Positions 7,457 through 15,877 are shown, counted from the stretch's first letter. The stretch is DNA of 56,255 bases from Aureimonas sp. Leaf427 (GCF_001425485.1 NZ_LMQW01000010.1:1-56255); one strand, 5' to 3'. A program made the numbers and translations. Notes: generated by a model not told the origin, from the sequence alone.

Positions 7457-9085
7457 ATGACCGTCCACGCGACGACGATCGCCGCAGTCGGCGCCCCCGC
7501 GACAAGTCCGCCTCTGTTTCAGGCCGAGGGCCTGAGGAAGGCCTATAGCGACACCGTCGTGCTCGACGGCGTCGGCTTCGAGGTTCCCGCCCATTCCGTC
7601 GTCACCTTTGTCGGCGAGAACGGGGCGGGGAAATCGACGCTCTTCAACATTCTCAGCGGCATCACCGGCGCCGATGCGGGCACGATGCGGCTCGCCGGCG
7701 AGGACTATCGCCCGAAGACCTATGGCTCAGCCGTCAGAAGCGGTGTCTCGCGGGTGTTCCAGGAACAGTCGCTGATCGCCAATGTGCCGGTCTACGAGAA
7801 TCTCCTTCTCGGCGAGGAGCACCGCTTCACGCGCGCCGGGCAACTTCTTGACAAGCGCTCGATGATCGCAGCGGCCGAACGGATCGTCGAGGAGGCCGGC
7901 ATCGACATCGACGTGCGCCGGCGCACCGGCGACTACGACTTCTCCAAGCGCCAGTCGATCGAGATCGCCCGCGCCTGCCTTGCACCCACGCATCTCCTCG
8001 GCATGGAGCGTCCCTTCATCCTGCTCGACGAGCCGACTTCGGCCCTGGACCGCCGCGATGAGGAGGCCTTCTTCCGTCTTGTCGCCAAGATCAAGCGGCG
8101 CGGCTCGCTGCTCTTCGTCTCGCACCGGCTGAGCGAAGTGCTGGCTTTGTCCGACCTGATTTACGTCCTGAAGGACGGCCAGCTCGTGGCAAAGCTCGAC
8201 CCTGCCACCGCTGACGAGCGTACGCTCCATGGACTAATGGTCGGGCGCCAGCGTGCCACCGACTATTATCATGAAAAGCGCCAGCGTGCCGTTGCGCAGG
8301 AACCTGTCCGCCTCGACGTGCGCGGCCTCGCAGAGCCCGGCGCCTTCGCCGACATCTCCCTTTCGGTCCGAGCGGGCGAGATCGTCGGCATCGGCGGCCT
8401 CCTCGATTCCGGCAAGAGCGCGCTCGGCAAGGCCATTGCCGGCGTGGAGCGCCCGGCTTCCGGCACGGTGGCCCTGGCGGGTGGCGAGCACCGCGCGCCC
8501 GCCATCGGCCGCTTCGTGAAGCGGGGCCTTGGCTACGTGCCGGCAGAGCGGCTGGCGGAGGGCATGATCGCCGCCTTCAGCGTGGCCTGGAACATCTCGC
8601 TGGCCAGCGGCGGCGACCGCCAGACGAACCGCTTCGGACTCTGGAAACGACGCCGGGAGACCGAGACCGCGGAACGCTACGGGCGCGAACTCGCCATCCG
8701 GTCCGCGACGCCCGGCCTTCGCTGCTCCCGCCTGTCGGGCGGCAACCAGCAGAAGGTCGTTCTGGCGCGCTGGCTCAGCCGCGACCCCGAAGTCCTGGTG
8801 CTGGACAATCCGACGCGCGGCGTCGATGCCGGCGCGAAGGAGGAGATCTATCGGTTGATCCGCGACCTCGCCGATCGCGGCGTCGCCGTTCTTCTGATCA
8901 CCGACGAGCTTCTCGAACTGATCGGCCTCTCCAACCGTATTCTCATCCTGCAGCGCGGGCACATCGTGGCGGAGATTCCCTCCCCCTCGACGGCCAAGCC
9001 AGGCGAGCGCGAACTCGTGGCCTGGATGCTGCCGCAGAGCGGCGACCCTTCCGCAGTGTCACCCCACCTGGAAACGAACCCATGA
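7457..9085 (+). CDS. CUT2-type ABC transporter ATP-binding protein
   Basis: The 542-residue protein has two fused ATPase domains. The start at ATG 7457 is chosen because family similarity begins shortly after it; a longer in-frame start at 7346 adds 37 unconserved residues. Domain 1 has Walker A GENGAGKST at residues 53-61 and Walker B with LLDEPTSALD, but its signature position reads DFSKRQSIEIARA, degenerate as in RbsA proteins. Domain 2 keeps GGLLDSGKSAL and an intact LSGGNQQKV. Its Walker B reads VLDNPTRGVD, with Asn in place of the catalytic Glu seen in the other CUT2 ATPase here. This fits one active and one inactive composite ATP site. The end overlaps the permease start by four bases. 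Confidence 0.93.
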   Translation: MTVHATTIAAVGAPATSPPLFQAEGLRKAYSDTVVLDGVGFEVPAHSVVTFVGENGAGKSTLFNILSGITGADAGTMRLAGEDYRPKTYGSAVRSGVSRVFQEQSLIANVPVYENLLLGEEHRFTRAGQLLDKRSMIAAAERIVEEAGIDIDVRRRTGDYDFSKRQSIEIARACLAPTHLLGMERPFILLDEPTSALDRRDEEAFFRLVAKIKRRGSLLFVSHRLSEVLALSDLIYVLKDGQLVAKLDPATADERTLHGLMVGRQRATDYYHEKRQRAVAQEPVRLDVRGLAEPGAFADISLSVRAGEIVGIGGLLDSGKSALGKAIAGVERPASGTVALAGGEHRAPAIGRFVKRGLGYVPAERLAEGMIAAFSVAWNISLASGGDRQTNRFGLWKRRRETETAERYGRELAIRSATPGLRCSRLSGGNQQKVVLARWLSRDPEVLVLDNPTRGVDAGAKEEIYRLIRDLADRGVAVLLITDELLELIGLSNRILILQRGHIVAEIPSPSTAKPGERELVAWMLPQSGDPSAVSPHLETNP

Positions 9086-10074
9086 CCCTCGCCGCGCCCA
9101 CGCGACCGGCATCGGCCCCGCCGCGCCTCGACCTTACCTCGATCGACAAGAGCCTGTGGTTTCCGGTCGGGGTCGTTCTCTTTCTCTTCGTCTTCTTCTC
9201 GCTTGCCACCGATTCCTTCGCCACGCTGCGCAACTTCACCGCCGTCAGCGGGCAAGCCGGAACGCTGCTCATCGCCTGCCTCGGCGGCACCTTCGTCGTT
9301 CTCATGGGCAGCATCGATCTCTCCATCGGCGCCATGGTGCTTCTGGCGGGCGCGACGAGCGTGACGCTCCTCAACGGGACCTCGCTCGGCTTTGCGGTCC
9401 TGCCGGCGGTGGCGCTGATCGGCGGGCTGCTCGGCCTCGTCAACGGCACGATCTACACGCTCGGCCGCATCCCCTCCTTCATCGTGACGCTCGGCACGCT
9501 CTCGGTCTTCAGCGGCCTTGCGCTGATGGTGCTCGACGGACGCGCCATCCAGTTCGATCTGGCGGGCTTCGAGAGCATCGCCATCGGGCAGTTGATCCCG
9601 CGCCTTCCCAACATCGCCCTCTGTGCCCTCGCTGCCTGGGCTGTGGTGGTGTTCATCGCGGTCCGCACGCGCTTCGGCCGCTATATGTACCTGATCGGCG
9701 GCGGAGAGACCGTGGCGCGCACCGCCGGCATCCCGGTCGAGCGCTACAAGATCTACGCCTTCGTCCTGTCGGGGGTTTTGGCCGGCATCGGGGCGGTTCT
9801 GTCGGTTGCCCGGCTCGGCGCGGCGGGGCCCTCGCTTGGCTCCGACCTCCTCCTCAACAGCCTTGCCGCCATCGTCGTCGGCGGAACCTCGCTGTCGGGT
9901 GGCATCGGCGGCCCGCACCGAACGCTGATCGGCGTCCTCATCATCGCGATCCTCGACAACGGGCTGAACCTGATGGGCGTCTCGCAATACTCGCAGATGA
10001 TCGTGAAGGGGCTCGTCGTCATCGCCGCCGTCCTCGTCAGCCGCGACCCCTCCCGCACCGCCGTCGTCAAATAG
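9082..10074 (+). CDS. CUT2-type ABC transporter permease
   Basis: The 330-residue membrane protein is of the BPD_transp_2 family. MGSIDLSIGAMV near residue 75 and FIVTLGTLSVFSG near residue 135 are the standard RbsC-class motifs, and the hydrophobic segments are spread over the whole length. The start overlaps the upstream ATPase stop (ATGA), a sign of translational coupling. It should serve both Tat-exported binding proteins (5992 and 11550), because the window holds only one ATPase/permease pair in this cluster. The gene for the flavin monooxygenase begins only 10 bases downstream. Confidence 0.93.
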   Translation: MTLAAPTRPASAPPRLDLTSIDKSLWFPVGVVLFLFVFFSLATDSFATLRNFTAVSGQAGTLLIACLGGTFVVLMGSIDLSIGAMVLLAGATSVTLLNGTSLGFAVLPAVALIGGLLGLVNGTIYTLGRIPSFIVTLGTLSVFSGLALMVLDGRAIQFDLAGFESIAIGQLIPRLPNIALCALAAWAVVVFIAVRTRFGRYMYLIGGGETVARTAGIPVERYKIYAFVLSGVLAGIGAVLSVARLGAAGPSLGSDLLLNSLAAIVVGGTSLSGGIGGPHRTLIGVLIIAILDNGLNLMGVSQYSQMIVKGLVVIAAVLVSRDPSRTAVVK

Positions 10075-10084
10075 GCAGGAGCCC

Positions 10085-11476
10085 ATGACCAAGCGATTGA
10101 TCTTCAACGGCTTCTCGATGAATGCCGTCTCCCATGTCTATCACGGTCTGTGGCGCCATCCGCAGACGCTGCAGACGAAATTCAACGATCTCGATACCTG
10201 GGTCTCCCTGGTGAAGCTTCTCGAGAAGGGCAAGTTCGACACGTTCTTCGTCGCCGACATCCTCGGCGTCGACGCCGCCTACAAGGGAAGCTGGGACACC
10301 TACGTCAAAGAGGCCGTGCAAATCCCGATCAACGATTCCGGCGTTCTCGTCGGCGCGCTGATCCAGTCGAGCGAGCATATCGGCCTGACGCTGACGAGCT
10401 CGATCCTGCAGGAGCACCCCTTCAACTTCGCCCGCAAGCTCTCGACGCTGGACCACCTCAGCAAGGGGCGCGTCGGCTGGAACATCGTCACCAGCGTCAG
10501 CCACAACGCCGCGCAGAACTTCGGCTTCGACCGTATCGTGCCGCATGACGAGCGCTACCGCTGGGCGGAGGAATATGTCGACGTCGTCTACAAGCTCTGG
10601 GAAGGCTCCTGGGACGAGGATGCGGTGATCGACGACAAGGCAGGCAACATCTACGCCGACCCGGCCAAGATCCACCGAATCCATCACCACGGCCAGCGCT
10701 ACAAGGTGCTGGGTCCGCATCTCAGCCAGCCCTCGCCGCAGCGTACGCCCGTTCTCTTCCAGGCCGGGTCCTCGACGGCGGGGCGGGGCTTCGCCGCCCG
10801 GCACGCCGAAGGCACGTTCATCGCCGCCGTCAATCCGCAAGGCGCCAGACGGCAGATCGACGAGACGCGCGCCCTGGTGCGCGCCGCAGGGCGCAATGCC
10901 GACGACCTCCTCTTCGTGCAGGGCATGTCCTTCGTCGTCGGCGGCACGGAGGAAGAGGCGGCCGCCAAGGCCCGGGATCTTGCCGCCGACATCAGCGTCG
11001 ACGGGCTGCTTGCCCATATCAGCCGCGATCTCGGCATCGATCTCGGCCTTCTCGATCCCGATCGGCCGGTGGACGAGCTGTCGATCGAAGGCGTCCAGGG
11101 CATCGTGCGCGCCTTCGAGGAGGGCAATCCCGGCCGGCGCGCCACCGTTGCCGATCTCGGCCGGGCCTATGCGCTGAGCAGCCAGGTGGTGGGAACGCCC
11201 GAGACGATCGCCGACCAGCTCGAGATCTGGCAGTCGGCCGGGATCGACGGCATCAACCTCATCTACCACACGACCCCCGGCTCCTTCGTCGATTTCATCG
11301 AAAACGTCACGCCGGTGCTCCAAGCCCGCGGTCTCGCGCAGACCGACTATGCGGAAGGGACCTTCCGCGAAAAGCTCTTCGCCGGCCGGGGCGCACGCCT
11401 GCTCGAGCGCCATCCGGCCGCATCCTATCGTGGCGCCTTCGTCGGCAACCTCGCCGATCGGCTTCCGGCGGCCTGA
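10085..11476 (+). CDS. LLM-class FMN-dependent monooxygenase (NtaA/SnaA/DszA family)
   Basis: This 463-residue protein is a class C two-component flavin monooxygenase using reduced FMN supplied by a separate reductase. The opening IFNGFSMNAVSH leads into GLWRHPQ, with KFDTFFVADILG near residue 50, SKGRVGWNIVTS near 130 and AAQNFGFD just after; these blocks are typical of nitrilotriacetate, dibenzothiophene-sulfone and pristinamycin monooxygenases rather than of shorter SsuD/bacterial luciferase types. It lies between the permease and the second binding protein, so it probably oxidises an imported compound, for example by C-S or C-N cleavage. No flavin reductase gene is seen in the window. The family is clear; the substrate is not. 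Confidence 0.9.
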   Translation: MTKRLIFNGFSMNAVSHVYHGLWRHPQTLQTKFNDLDTWVSLVKLLEKGKFDTFFVADILGVDAAYKGSWDTYVKEAVQIPINDSGVLVGALIQSSEHIGLTLTSSILQEHPFNFARKLSTLDHLSKGRVGWNIVTSVSHNAAQNFGFDRIVPHDERYRWAEEYVDVVYKLWEGSWDEDAVIDDKAGNIYADPAKIHRIHHHGQRYKVLGPHLSQPSPQRTPVLFQAGSSTAGRGFAARHAEGTFIAAVNPQGARRQIDETRALVRAAGRNADDLLFVQGMSFVVGGTEEEAAAKARDLAADISVDGLLAHISRDLGIDLGLLDPDRPVDELSIEGVQGIVRAFEEGNPGRRATVADLGRAYALSSQVVGTPETIADQLEIWQSAGIDGINLIYHTTPGSFVDFIENVTPVLQARGLAQTDYAEGTFREKLFAGRGARLLERHPAASYRGAFVGNLADRLPAA

Positions 11477-11513
11477 CGCTGGTCTCCCTCACACCGCCCC
11501 AGATCGCCAGAAG

Positions 11514-11539
11514 AGCCGTTGCACGGCTGCCGAGGAGTT
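11514..11539 (+). promoter_or_regulatory. Small hairpin and strong ribosome-binding site before second binding protein
   Basis: AGCCGT (11514-11519) and ACGGCT (11523-11528) form a short 6-bp hairpin. It is followed by GAGGAG at 11532-11537, a strong Shine-Dalgarno sequence 12 bases before ATG 11550. The purine-rich site fixes the start of the downstream binding-protein gene at 11550 rather than at the in-frame upstream codon at 11349, which overlaps the monooxygenase gene. Confidence 0.45.
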
Positions 11540-11549
11540 ACCCCGCATC

Positions 11550-12887
11550 ATGGTCAGCATCGATCCCCGCCGCTTCGGCGATCTTACTGCGCGTAGCACC
11601 ATAGACGAGCATCTCGGCCGCATGGACACGACCGGCGTTTCGCGCCGCGACTTCCTCGCCTTCGCCTCGGCCAGCCTCGCGGCGACCGCGGCGGCCGGGG
11701 TTCTCGGCCGCACTTCGGTCGCCGTCGCCGCGCCGTCCGGCAAGCTTGCCTACCTTGCCTGGACGAGCCGGGTCGAGTTCATGGCGCAGGCGAGCCGTGC
11801 GACGGCGGATGCCGCCAAGAGCTTCGGCCTCGGCTACAGCTATCTCGACGGGCAGGTGGACAGCGCGCGCCAGCTCAACCAGGCAGAGGAGCAGATCAAT
11901 TCAGGCTCGGGCGCCATCATCCTGCACGCGCCGGACGGCAGCGCGGTGCGCCGCATCGCCGAATATGCCGAACAGAACAAGGTCTATTTCTCCAACGTCT
12001 GGGCGACGTTGCCCTGGTACACCCCGTTCGACGCCAGTGAATACTACACGCTCTATGCGGTGCCGGAGGAGTTCACCGCCCATCGCGGCGTGACGACGGA
12101 GCTGCTCAAGGCGGTGACCGAGCGCTTCGGCGGCGGCAAGATCCTGGGCGTCACCGGCGTTCCCGGCTTCTCAACCGACAATGTGCGCAGCCGCGGGCGC
12201 GACGCCGCCTTCGCCGACTTTCCCAAGACCGAACTCGTCGGACAGCTTCCCGGCCTCTTCAACCGGGAGGATTCGCTGAAGGCGACGCAGGACCTCCTCA
12301 GCCGCTATCCCGACATCGTCGGCATCGTGGCCCAGAACGACGACGTGGCGCAGGGTGTCGTCGCGGCCCTGCGCGCGGCCGGGCTGAAGCCGGGCGAGGA
12401 CGTTCTCGTCGTGGGCGCGGACGGAACCAGCGAAGGCGCTCGGGCGATCAAGAGCGGCCAGCAGCTCGCCACCAGCGCCAATTCGCCGGCGTTCCAGGCA
12501 GGACTCTTCACGGCGCGCCTCTACGACGTCCTAAACGGCTGGAAGCCCCGCGCCGCCGAGCGCATGCTGCACTGGCGCTCGATCATCACGACCTCGGCCA
12601 ATGTCGACACCTATCTCCAACGCTATGTCGACAATGGCGACGTCCCCCCCTTCGACTATCGCCGGATGTCGAAGGTCGCCCATCCGGATGACTGGGACCC
12701 GCAGGGCGAAGTCTTCCCGCTCGACATCGATCTTGAATGGGAGGGGCTGCCCAAGCCGAGCGGCTGGACTTATCCGGAGGCCTATCTCAAGGCGAAGACA
12801 GGGGGCGAATGGGAGGCAGTCCGCGAGGAGTATCGGGCCCACTACAAGGTGCCCTTCTTCGGCCCTTCACCTTTCCGCAGCCTTTGA
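11550..12887 (+). CDS. Tat-exported sugar-type ABC substrate-binding protein (second copy)
   Basis: The 445-residue protein is a clear paralogue of the product of 5992-7332. The two share the N-terminal MDTTGVSRRDFLAFAS-type twin-arginine signal (arginines 32-33 here), the mature start KLAYLAWTS, the NDD block (IVGIVAQNDDVAQG) and the C-terminal DDWDPQGEVFPLDI tail. ATG 11550 was chosen because it follows a good Shine-Dalgarno and gives an N-terminus that aligns with the first copy. It sits between the two monooxygenase genes, not beside the transporter, suggesting duplication within the cluster and possible division of ligand specificity (parent and partly oxidised compound, or two chain variants). 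The substrate is unknown. Confidence 0.9.
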   Translation: MVSIDPRRFGDLTARSTIDEHLGRMDTTGVSRRDFLAFASASLAATAAAGVLGRTSVAVAAPSGKLAYLAWTSRVEFMAQASRATADAAKSFGLGYSYLDGQVDSARQLNQAEEQINSGSGAIILHAPDGSAVRRIAEYAEQNKVYFSNVWATLPWYTPFDASEYYTLYAVPEEFTAHRGVTTELLKAVTERFGGGKILGVTGVPGFSTDNVRSRGRDAAFADFPKTELVGQLPGLFNREDSLKATQDLLSRYPDIVGIVAQNDDVAQGVVAALRAAGLKPGEDVLVVGADGTSEGARAIKSGQQLATSANSPAFQAGLFTARLYDVLNGWKPRAAERMLHWRSIITTSANVDTYLQRYVDNGDVPPFDYRRMSKVAHPDDWDPQGEVFPLDIDLEWEGLPKPSGWTYPEAYLKAKTGGEWEAVREEYRAHYKVPFFGPSPFRSL

Positions 12888-12900
12888 AAGACGCACCCCA

Positions 12901-14157
12901 ATGACCATTGCAGGACCCATCATCGCCACCCGGCCGAAGACGCAGGTCGATCGCGCCTGGGGGTCGGGCCCAAGTGCGCGCTATGAGGAGATCGCGGCGC
13001 GCTTTCGCCCGCTTTTCGCCCGCATCCAGGAAGGAGTCATCGACCGGGAGGTCCACCGGCGCCTTCCGCACGAGGAGATCGGCTGGCTGAAACAGGCCGG
13101 CTTCGGCGCGCTGCGCGTGCCGCAGGCGCTAGGCGGCCTCGGCGTCACGCTGCCTGAGCTTTTCAACCTTCTGATCGAGCTGGCGGAGGCCGACTCCAAT
13201 CTCGTTCAGGCGCTTCGAGCCCATTTCGGCTTTACCGAAGACGTGCTGAACACCAAGATTCCGGGACGCCGCGAACTGTGGGCGAGCCGGATCGCGGCCG
13301 GCGAGACGGTCGGCAGCGCCTGGACGGAACTCGATTCGACGCTCGTCGCTTTTTCCACCACCGTCACGCCCAATGACGGTGGATGGCGGCTGACGGGTTC
13401 GAAATTCTACACGACCGGCTCGCTCTTCGCCGATTGGGTTCAAGTCGGCTGCGTCGATGCGGCGGGAGAGCCAGTCTCGGCCATTGTCTCGCGCCATGCA
13501 CCCGGCGTCGAAGTCGTCGACGACTGGGACGGAATGGGACAGCGGCTGACGGCGAGCGGTACGACGCGTTTTGCCGAGGCGCCGGTCGCGAGCGCGGACG
13601 TCTACCCGGAGGAGGACGGCTTTACGTATTCCGCGGCCTTCTACCAACTCGTTCAACTTGCGACGATCGCCGGCATCGGGCGGGCGGCGGCGAACGACGT
13701 CGCGGCCGCCGTGGCCAAGCGCCAGCGAACCTACACACATGCCGCCGCCACGCGATCGAGTCAGGACCCGCAGGTGCTGCAGGTGGTCGGGCGAATCCGC
13801 GCCGCAGCCTACGCCTCCGGCGCGATCGTGCTGAGAGCGGCCGAGGCGCTCCAGCGGGTTCACGATGCGAGGCTGGCCGACGACGCCGAGGCTGAGGAGC
13901 AGGCGAACGCGATCGCCGAGTTGGAAGCCGCACAAGCGCAGACCGTCGTGACCGATCTCATCCTCAATGCCACCACGATCCTCTTCGATGCGCTCGGCGC
14001 CTCGGCGACGCTGCGCACCGTCGGTCTCGACCGTCATTGGCGCAACGCCCGCACCCTCTCGTCACACAATCCTCGCATCTACAAGGATCGGATCGTCGGC
14101 GACTTCGCGGTGAACGGCACCCTGCCACCCTATCAGTGGCGCGTAGGAACAAACTGA
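12901..14157 (+). CDS. Acyl-CoA-dehydrogenase-fold monooxygenase (DszC/SfnB-like)
   Basis: The 418-residue protein has the acyl-CoA dehydrogenase fold: an N-terminal helical domain (GFGALRVPQALGGLGVT), a middle beta domain (GSAWTELDSTL, then WRLTGSKFYTTGSLFADW) and a C-terminal helical domain ending SSHNPRIYKDRIVGDF. The final segment RNARTLSSHNP is typical of flavin-dependent sulfoxidases and N-hydroxylases (DszC, SfnB, XiaF type) rather than of true dehydrogenases, which carry a catalytic Glu. It would use reduced flavin and oxygen. It starts 13 bases after the second binding protein and ends the cluster. Pairing with an NtaA/DszA-type enzyme recalls DszC and DszA, acting in sequence on organosulfur substrates; that link is inference. 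Confidence 0.85.
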   Translation: MTIAGPIIATRPKTQVDRAWGSGPSARYEEIAARFRPLFARIQEGVIDREVHRRLPHEEIGWLKQAGFGALRVPQALGGLGVTLPELFNLLIELAEADSNLVQALRAHFGFTEDVLNTKIPGRRELWASRIAAGETVGSAWTELDSTLVAFSTTVTPNDGGWRLTGSKFYTTGSLFADWVQVGCVDAAGEPVSAIVSRHAPGVEVVDDWDGMGQRLTASGTTRFAEAPVASADVYPEEDGFTYSAAFYQLVQLATIAGIGRAAANDVAAAVAKRQRTYTHAAATRSSQDPQVLQVVGRIRAAAYASGAIVLRAAEALQRVHDARLADDAEAEEQANAIAELEAAQAQTVVTDLILNATTILFDALGASATLRTVGLDRHWRNARTLSSHNPRIYKDRIVGDFAVNGTLPPYQWRVGTN

Positions 14158-14253
14158 TTGTAGCATAGATCGGCAAAGCGGAAAGGAGGCTCTTCTGTCG
14201 AGAATGAAAGAAAACCGTATGGAATTCAGATTGGCATCGGTCTTGGTTGCTTA
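14158..14253. other. Spacer between monooxygenase cluster and IS remnants
   Basis: About 95 bases after the last cluster gene, moderately AT-rich, with no gene and no clear U-tailed hairpin. Its right border is the IS5-type end that begins at about 14254. Confidence 0.4.
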
Positions 14254-14531
14254 GGGTCAGGACTCATTGGTCAGAGCTAGAACAGAACGGTAGCTGCGAG
14301 GGTGATGGCGGAGAAGAAGACCGTCGGACACCGGTCGTAATGGGTGGCGACGCGTCGCCAGTCCTTCAGACGTCCGGACATGATCTCGATGCGGCTACGG
14401 CGCCTGTAGCGGCGCTTGTTGTATGCGACGGGGTCAATCCGCGATTTACGACCGGGAAGGCAAGCTTGGATGCCTCTCGTCTGCAAGGTATCTCTGAATC
14501 AGTCGGCGTCATAACCACGATCGCCGAGCAG
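14254..14531 (-). mobile_element. IS5-family element, truncated 3' part
   Basis: The segment starts with GGGTCAGGACTCATTG, resembling the terminal repeat of IS427-group IS5 elements, and carries the transposase C-terminal part on the minus strand. It stops abruptly at 14531, where the left end of an IS481-type element begins. The 5' half of the element is therefore missing, lost by insertion of or recombination with the second IS. It belongs to a different IS5 subgroup from the fragment at 1-93, judging by the C-terminal protein tails. Confidence 0.75.
14277..14531 (-). pseudogene. IS5-family transposase C-terminal remnant with internal stop
   Basis: The frame reads LLGDRGYDAD, then a TGA where the family has Trp (usual DADWFRD), then FRDTLQTRGIQACLPGR and the well-known block GRLKDWRRVATHYDRC, ending AATVLF at the stop 14277-14279. 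This is the conserved C-terminal part of IS427-like DDE transposases, with the catalytic Glu region (SRIEIMSGRLKDW) preserved. The internal stop and missing N-terminal half show it is dead. An ATG-initiated frame covers 14277-14486 but is only the tail. Confidence 0.85.
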
Positions 14532-14656
14532 TGTTTGATCCCAGGGTTTGATGGTGAGATCCTTTCCTCTAAATGGAAGGAGGCTCTATGGGACAGGTTC
14601 GTCATGGCAAGCGGATGTCTCACCTGGCTGTTCCACCATGCGAAACCTACGACTAA
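14532..14656 (+). mobile_element. IS481-family element remnant, left end
   Basis: The sequence begins TGTTTGATCCCAGG and, 56 bases later, has a GGAAGGAGG ribosome-binding site and ATG 14588 starting MGQVRHGK. This is the same layout, at identical spacing, as the IS481-type end at 56157-56255. After about nine codons the frame departs from the family and stops at 14654-14656, so only about 80 bases of the element survive. The remnant ends 20 bases short of the tRNA-Ala gene. Confidence 0.8.
14588..14656 (+). pseudogene. IS481-family transposase, 5' stub
   Basis: This is a frame of 22 codons starting MGQVRHGKR. The first seven residues match the usual start of IS481-family transposases (MGQVxHGSATTT) and the rest is unrelated sequence. 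It has its own good Shine-Dalgarno at 14575-14583 but cannot encode a functional protein. Confidence 0.75.
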
Positions 14657-14676
14657 GTGCTTGATCTAAATACAGG

Positions 14677-14752
<76 letters not shown>

Positions 14753-14881
14753 GTCCACCTGTGAGGCGGCTTTTACGGGGCGGGTCGGCCTTCTGTCAAG
14801 CGCGGCGATGCAAGGCGCCTTGCGCGGCGGCAGGGGGCTCGTTACATCACGGGCTCCGAAGATCCGGGGCCCCGCCACGCC

Positions 14882-15184
14882 ATGCTCGCCGTCGTTCAAG
14901 TCGTCCTCATCGTGCTCGACCTTCTCTGGTGGCTGGTCATCGCTTCGGCGGTGCTCTCCTGGCTCTATGCGTTCAACATCGTGAACGCCGGCAACCAGTT
15001 CGTCGATGCGATCGGCAGCTTCCTCTACCGCACGACCGAGCCGCTCTACAGGCCGATCCGCCGCGTGCTGCCCAATCTCGGCGGCCTCGATCTCTCCCCG
15101 CTCGTCCTTCTGCTCGGCATCATCTTCCTGCAGTCGCTGATCCAGCTCTATGTCGTGCCTGCGATCTATCGCGCCGGCATCTGA
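14882..15184 (+). CDS. YggT family membrane protein
   Basis: This is a 100-residue protein with two hydrophobic segments ([20 protein letters not shown] near residues 8-28 and [17 protein letters not shown] near 77-93) around the conserved loop [20 protein letters not shown] with PLVLLL. This is the YggT signature and a normal single-repeat length. YggT proteins are inner-membrane proteins of poorly defined role, linked to osmotic tolerance and cell division in several bacteria. The next gene on the same strand encodes a DUF167/YggU protein, a pairing widely conserved in proteobacteria. Confidence 0.9.
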   Translation: MLAVVQVVLIVLDLLWWLVIASAVLSWLYAFNIVNAGNQFVDAIGSFLYRTTEPLYRPIRRVLPNLGGLDLSPLVLLLGIIFLQSLIQLYVVPAIYRAGI

Positions 15185-15352
15185 TCGAAGATCCGAGGGC
15201 CCGGTCGATCGCGCCGTGAGCTTTCGCGCCCTTTCGGGCCTTAAGTTTCCTCTTGCCGTCCGCCGGCCTTGGCGCGAGCGGCGGTCGAGCCTTGCCGTGG
15301 GTCGGCCCGATCCTGGTCGGGCCCGGAATCGGCCGATGCGTCGGAGTGTTCC

Positions 15353-15685
15353 TTGAGCCGCGCCGATTTCGCCGAGACGGTGGCGGGCACCCTTCGCCTC
15401 CATGTCCGCCTGACGCCAAGGGGCGGGGCGGACCGGATCGACGGCGTCGGCGAGGTCGGCGCCAGCGGCGTCGTGCTTCTGGCGCGGGTGCGCGCGATTC
15501 CCGAGAAGGGCCGGGCCAACGCGGCGCTGATCGAGCTGATCGCGGAGGCCGGAGGCTGGCCGAAATCGGCGCTGACCCTCGATGCCGGATCGAAGAGCCG
15601 GGTCAAGGTGGTGGAGGTCTCGGGCGATGCGTCCGGGCGGGCCGAAGGACTGGCGCGGCTTCGGGCTCTAATCCATCAGGTGTAG
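15353..15685 (+). CDS. DUF167 (YggU-like) family protein
   Basis: With TTG 15353 as start the product is 110 residues, close to the usual ~100 of the family. An in-frame ATG at 15269 would add 28 residues without similarity, so the start is uncertain. Family blocks are LRLHVRLTPRGGADRIDGV at the N-terminus, PEKGRANAALIELIAE in the middle and SRVKVVEV near the end. The fold is a small alpha/beta domain of unknown biochemical function. It lies downstream of YggT, consistent with the yggT-yggU order elsewhere. Confidence 0.85.
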   Translation: MSRADFAETVAGTLRLHVRLTPRGGADRIDGVGEVGASGVVLLARVRAIPEKGRANAALIELIAEAGGWPKSALTLDAGSKSRVKVVEVSGDASGRAEGLARLRALIHQV

Positions 15686-15877
15686 CGCGAAGCGGACCGA
15701 CGCTCGTCTGTAGAGCTGGAAGGTCAGCACCGACCGTCAGGTGCGCGCCGCCGGACCCGCACGGCGGCCGATGGCCGGCGGTCCTTGCCGAAATTACAAG
15801 ATATCGGCCACTTTCGCCTCCTCGCGAGACCCGAAAATCCCTCGCCGATCCTCGACCGCCGATTTCGGCTTGGGCTC

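Noticed and set aside
5992-14157. Sulfoquinovose monooxygenase-type pathway
   Set aside because: The LLM enzyme is of the long NtaA/DszA type, and no sulfoquinovosidase, dehydrogenase or flavin reductase of that pathway is present.
15225-15250. Terminator after yggT
   Set aside because: The GCCC-TTTC-GGGC stem is only four base pairs and lacks a U-run.
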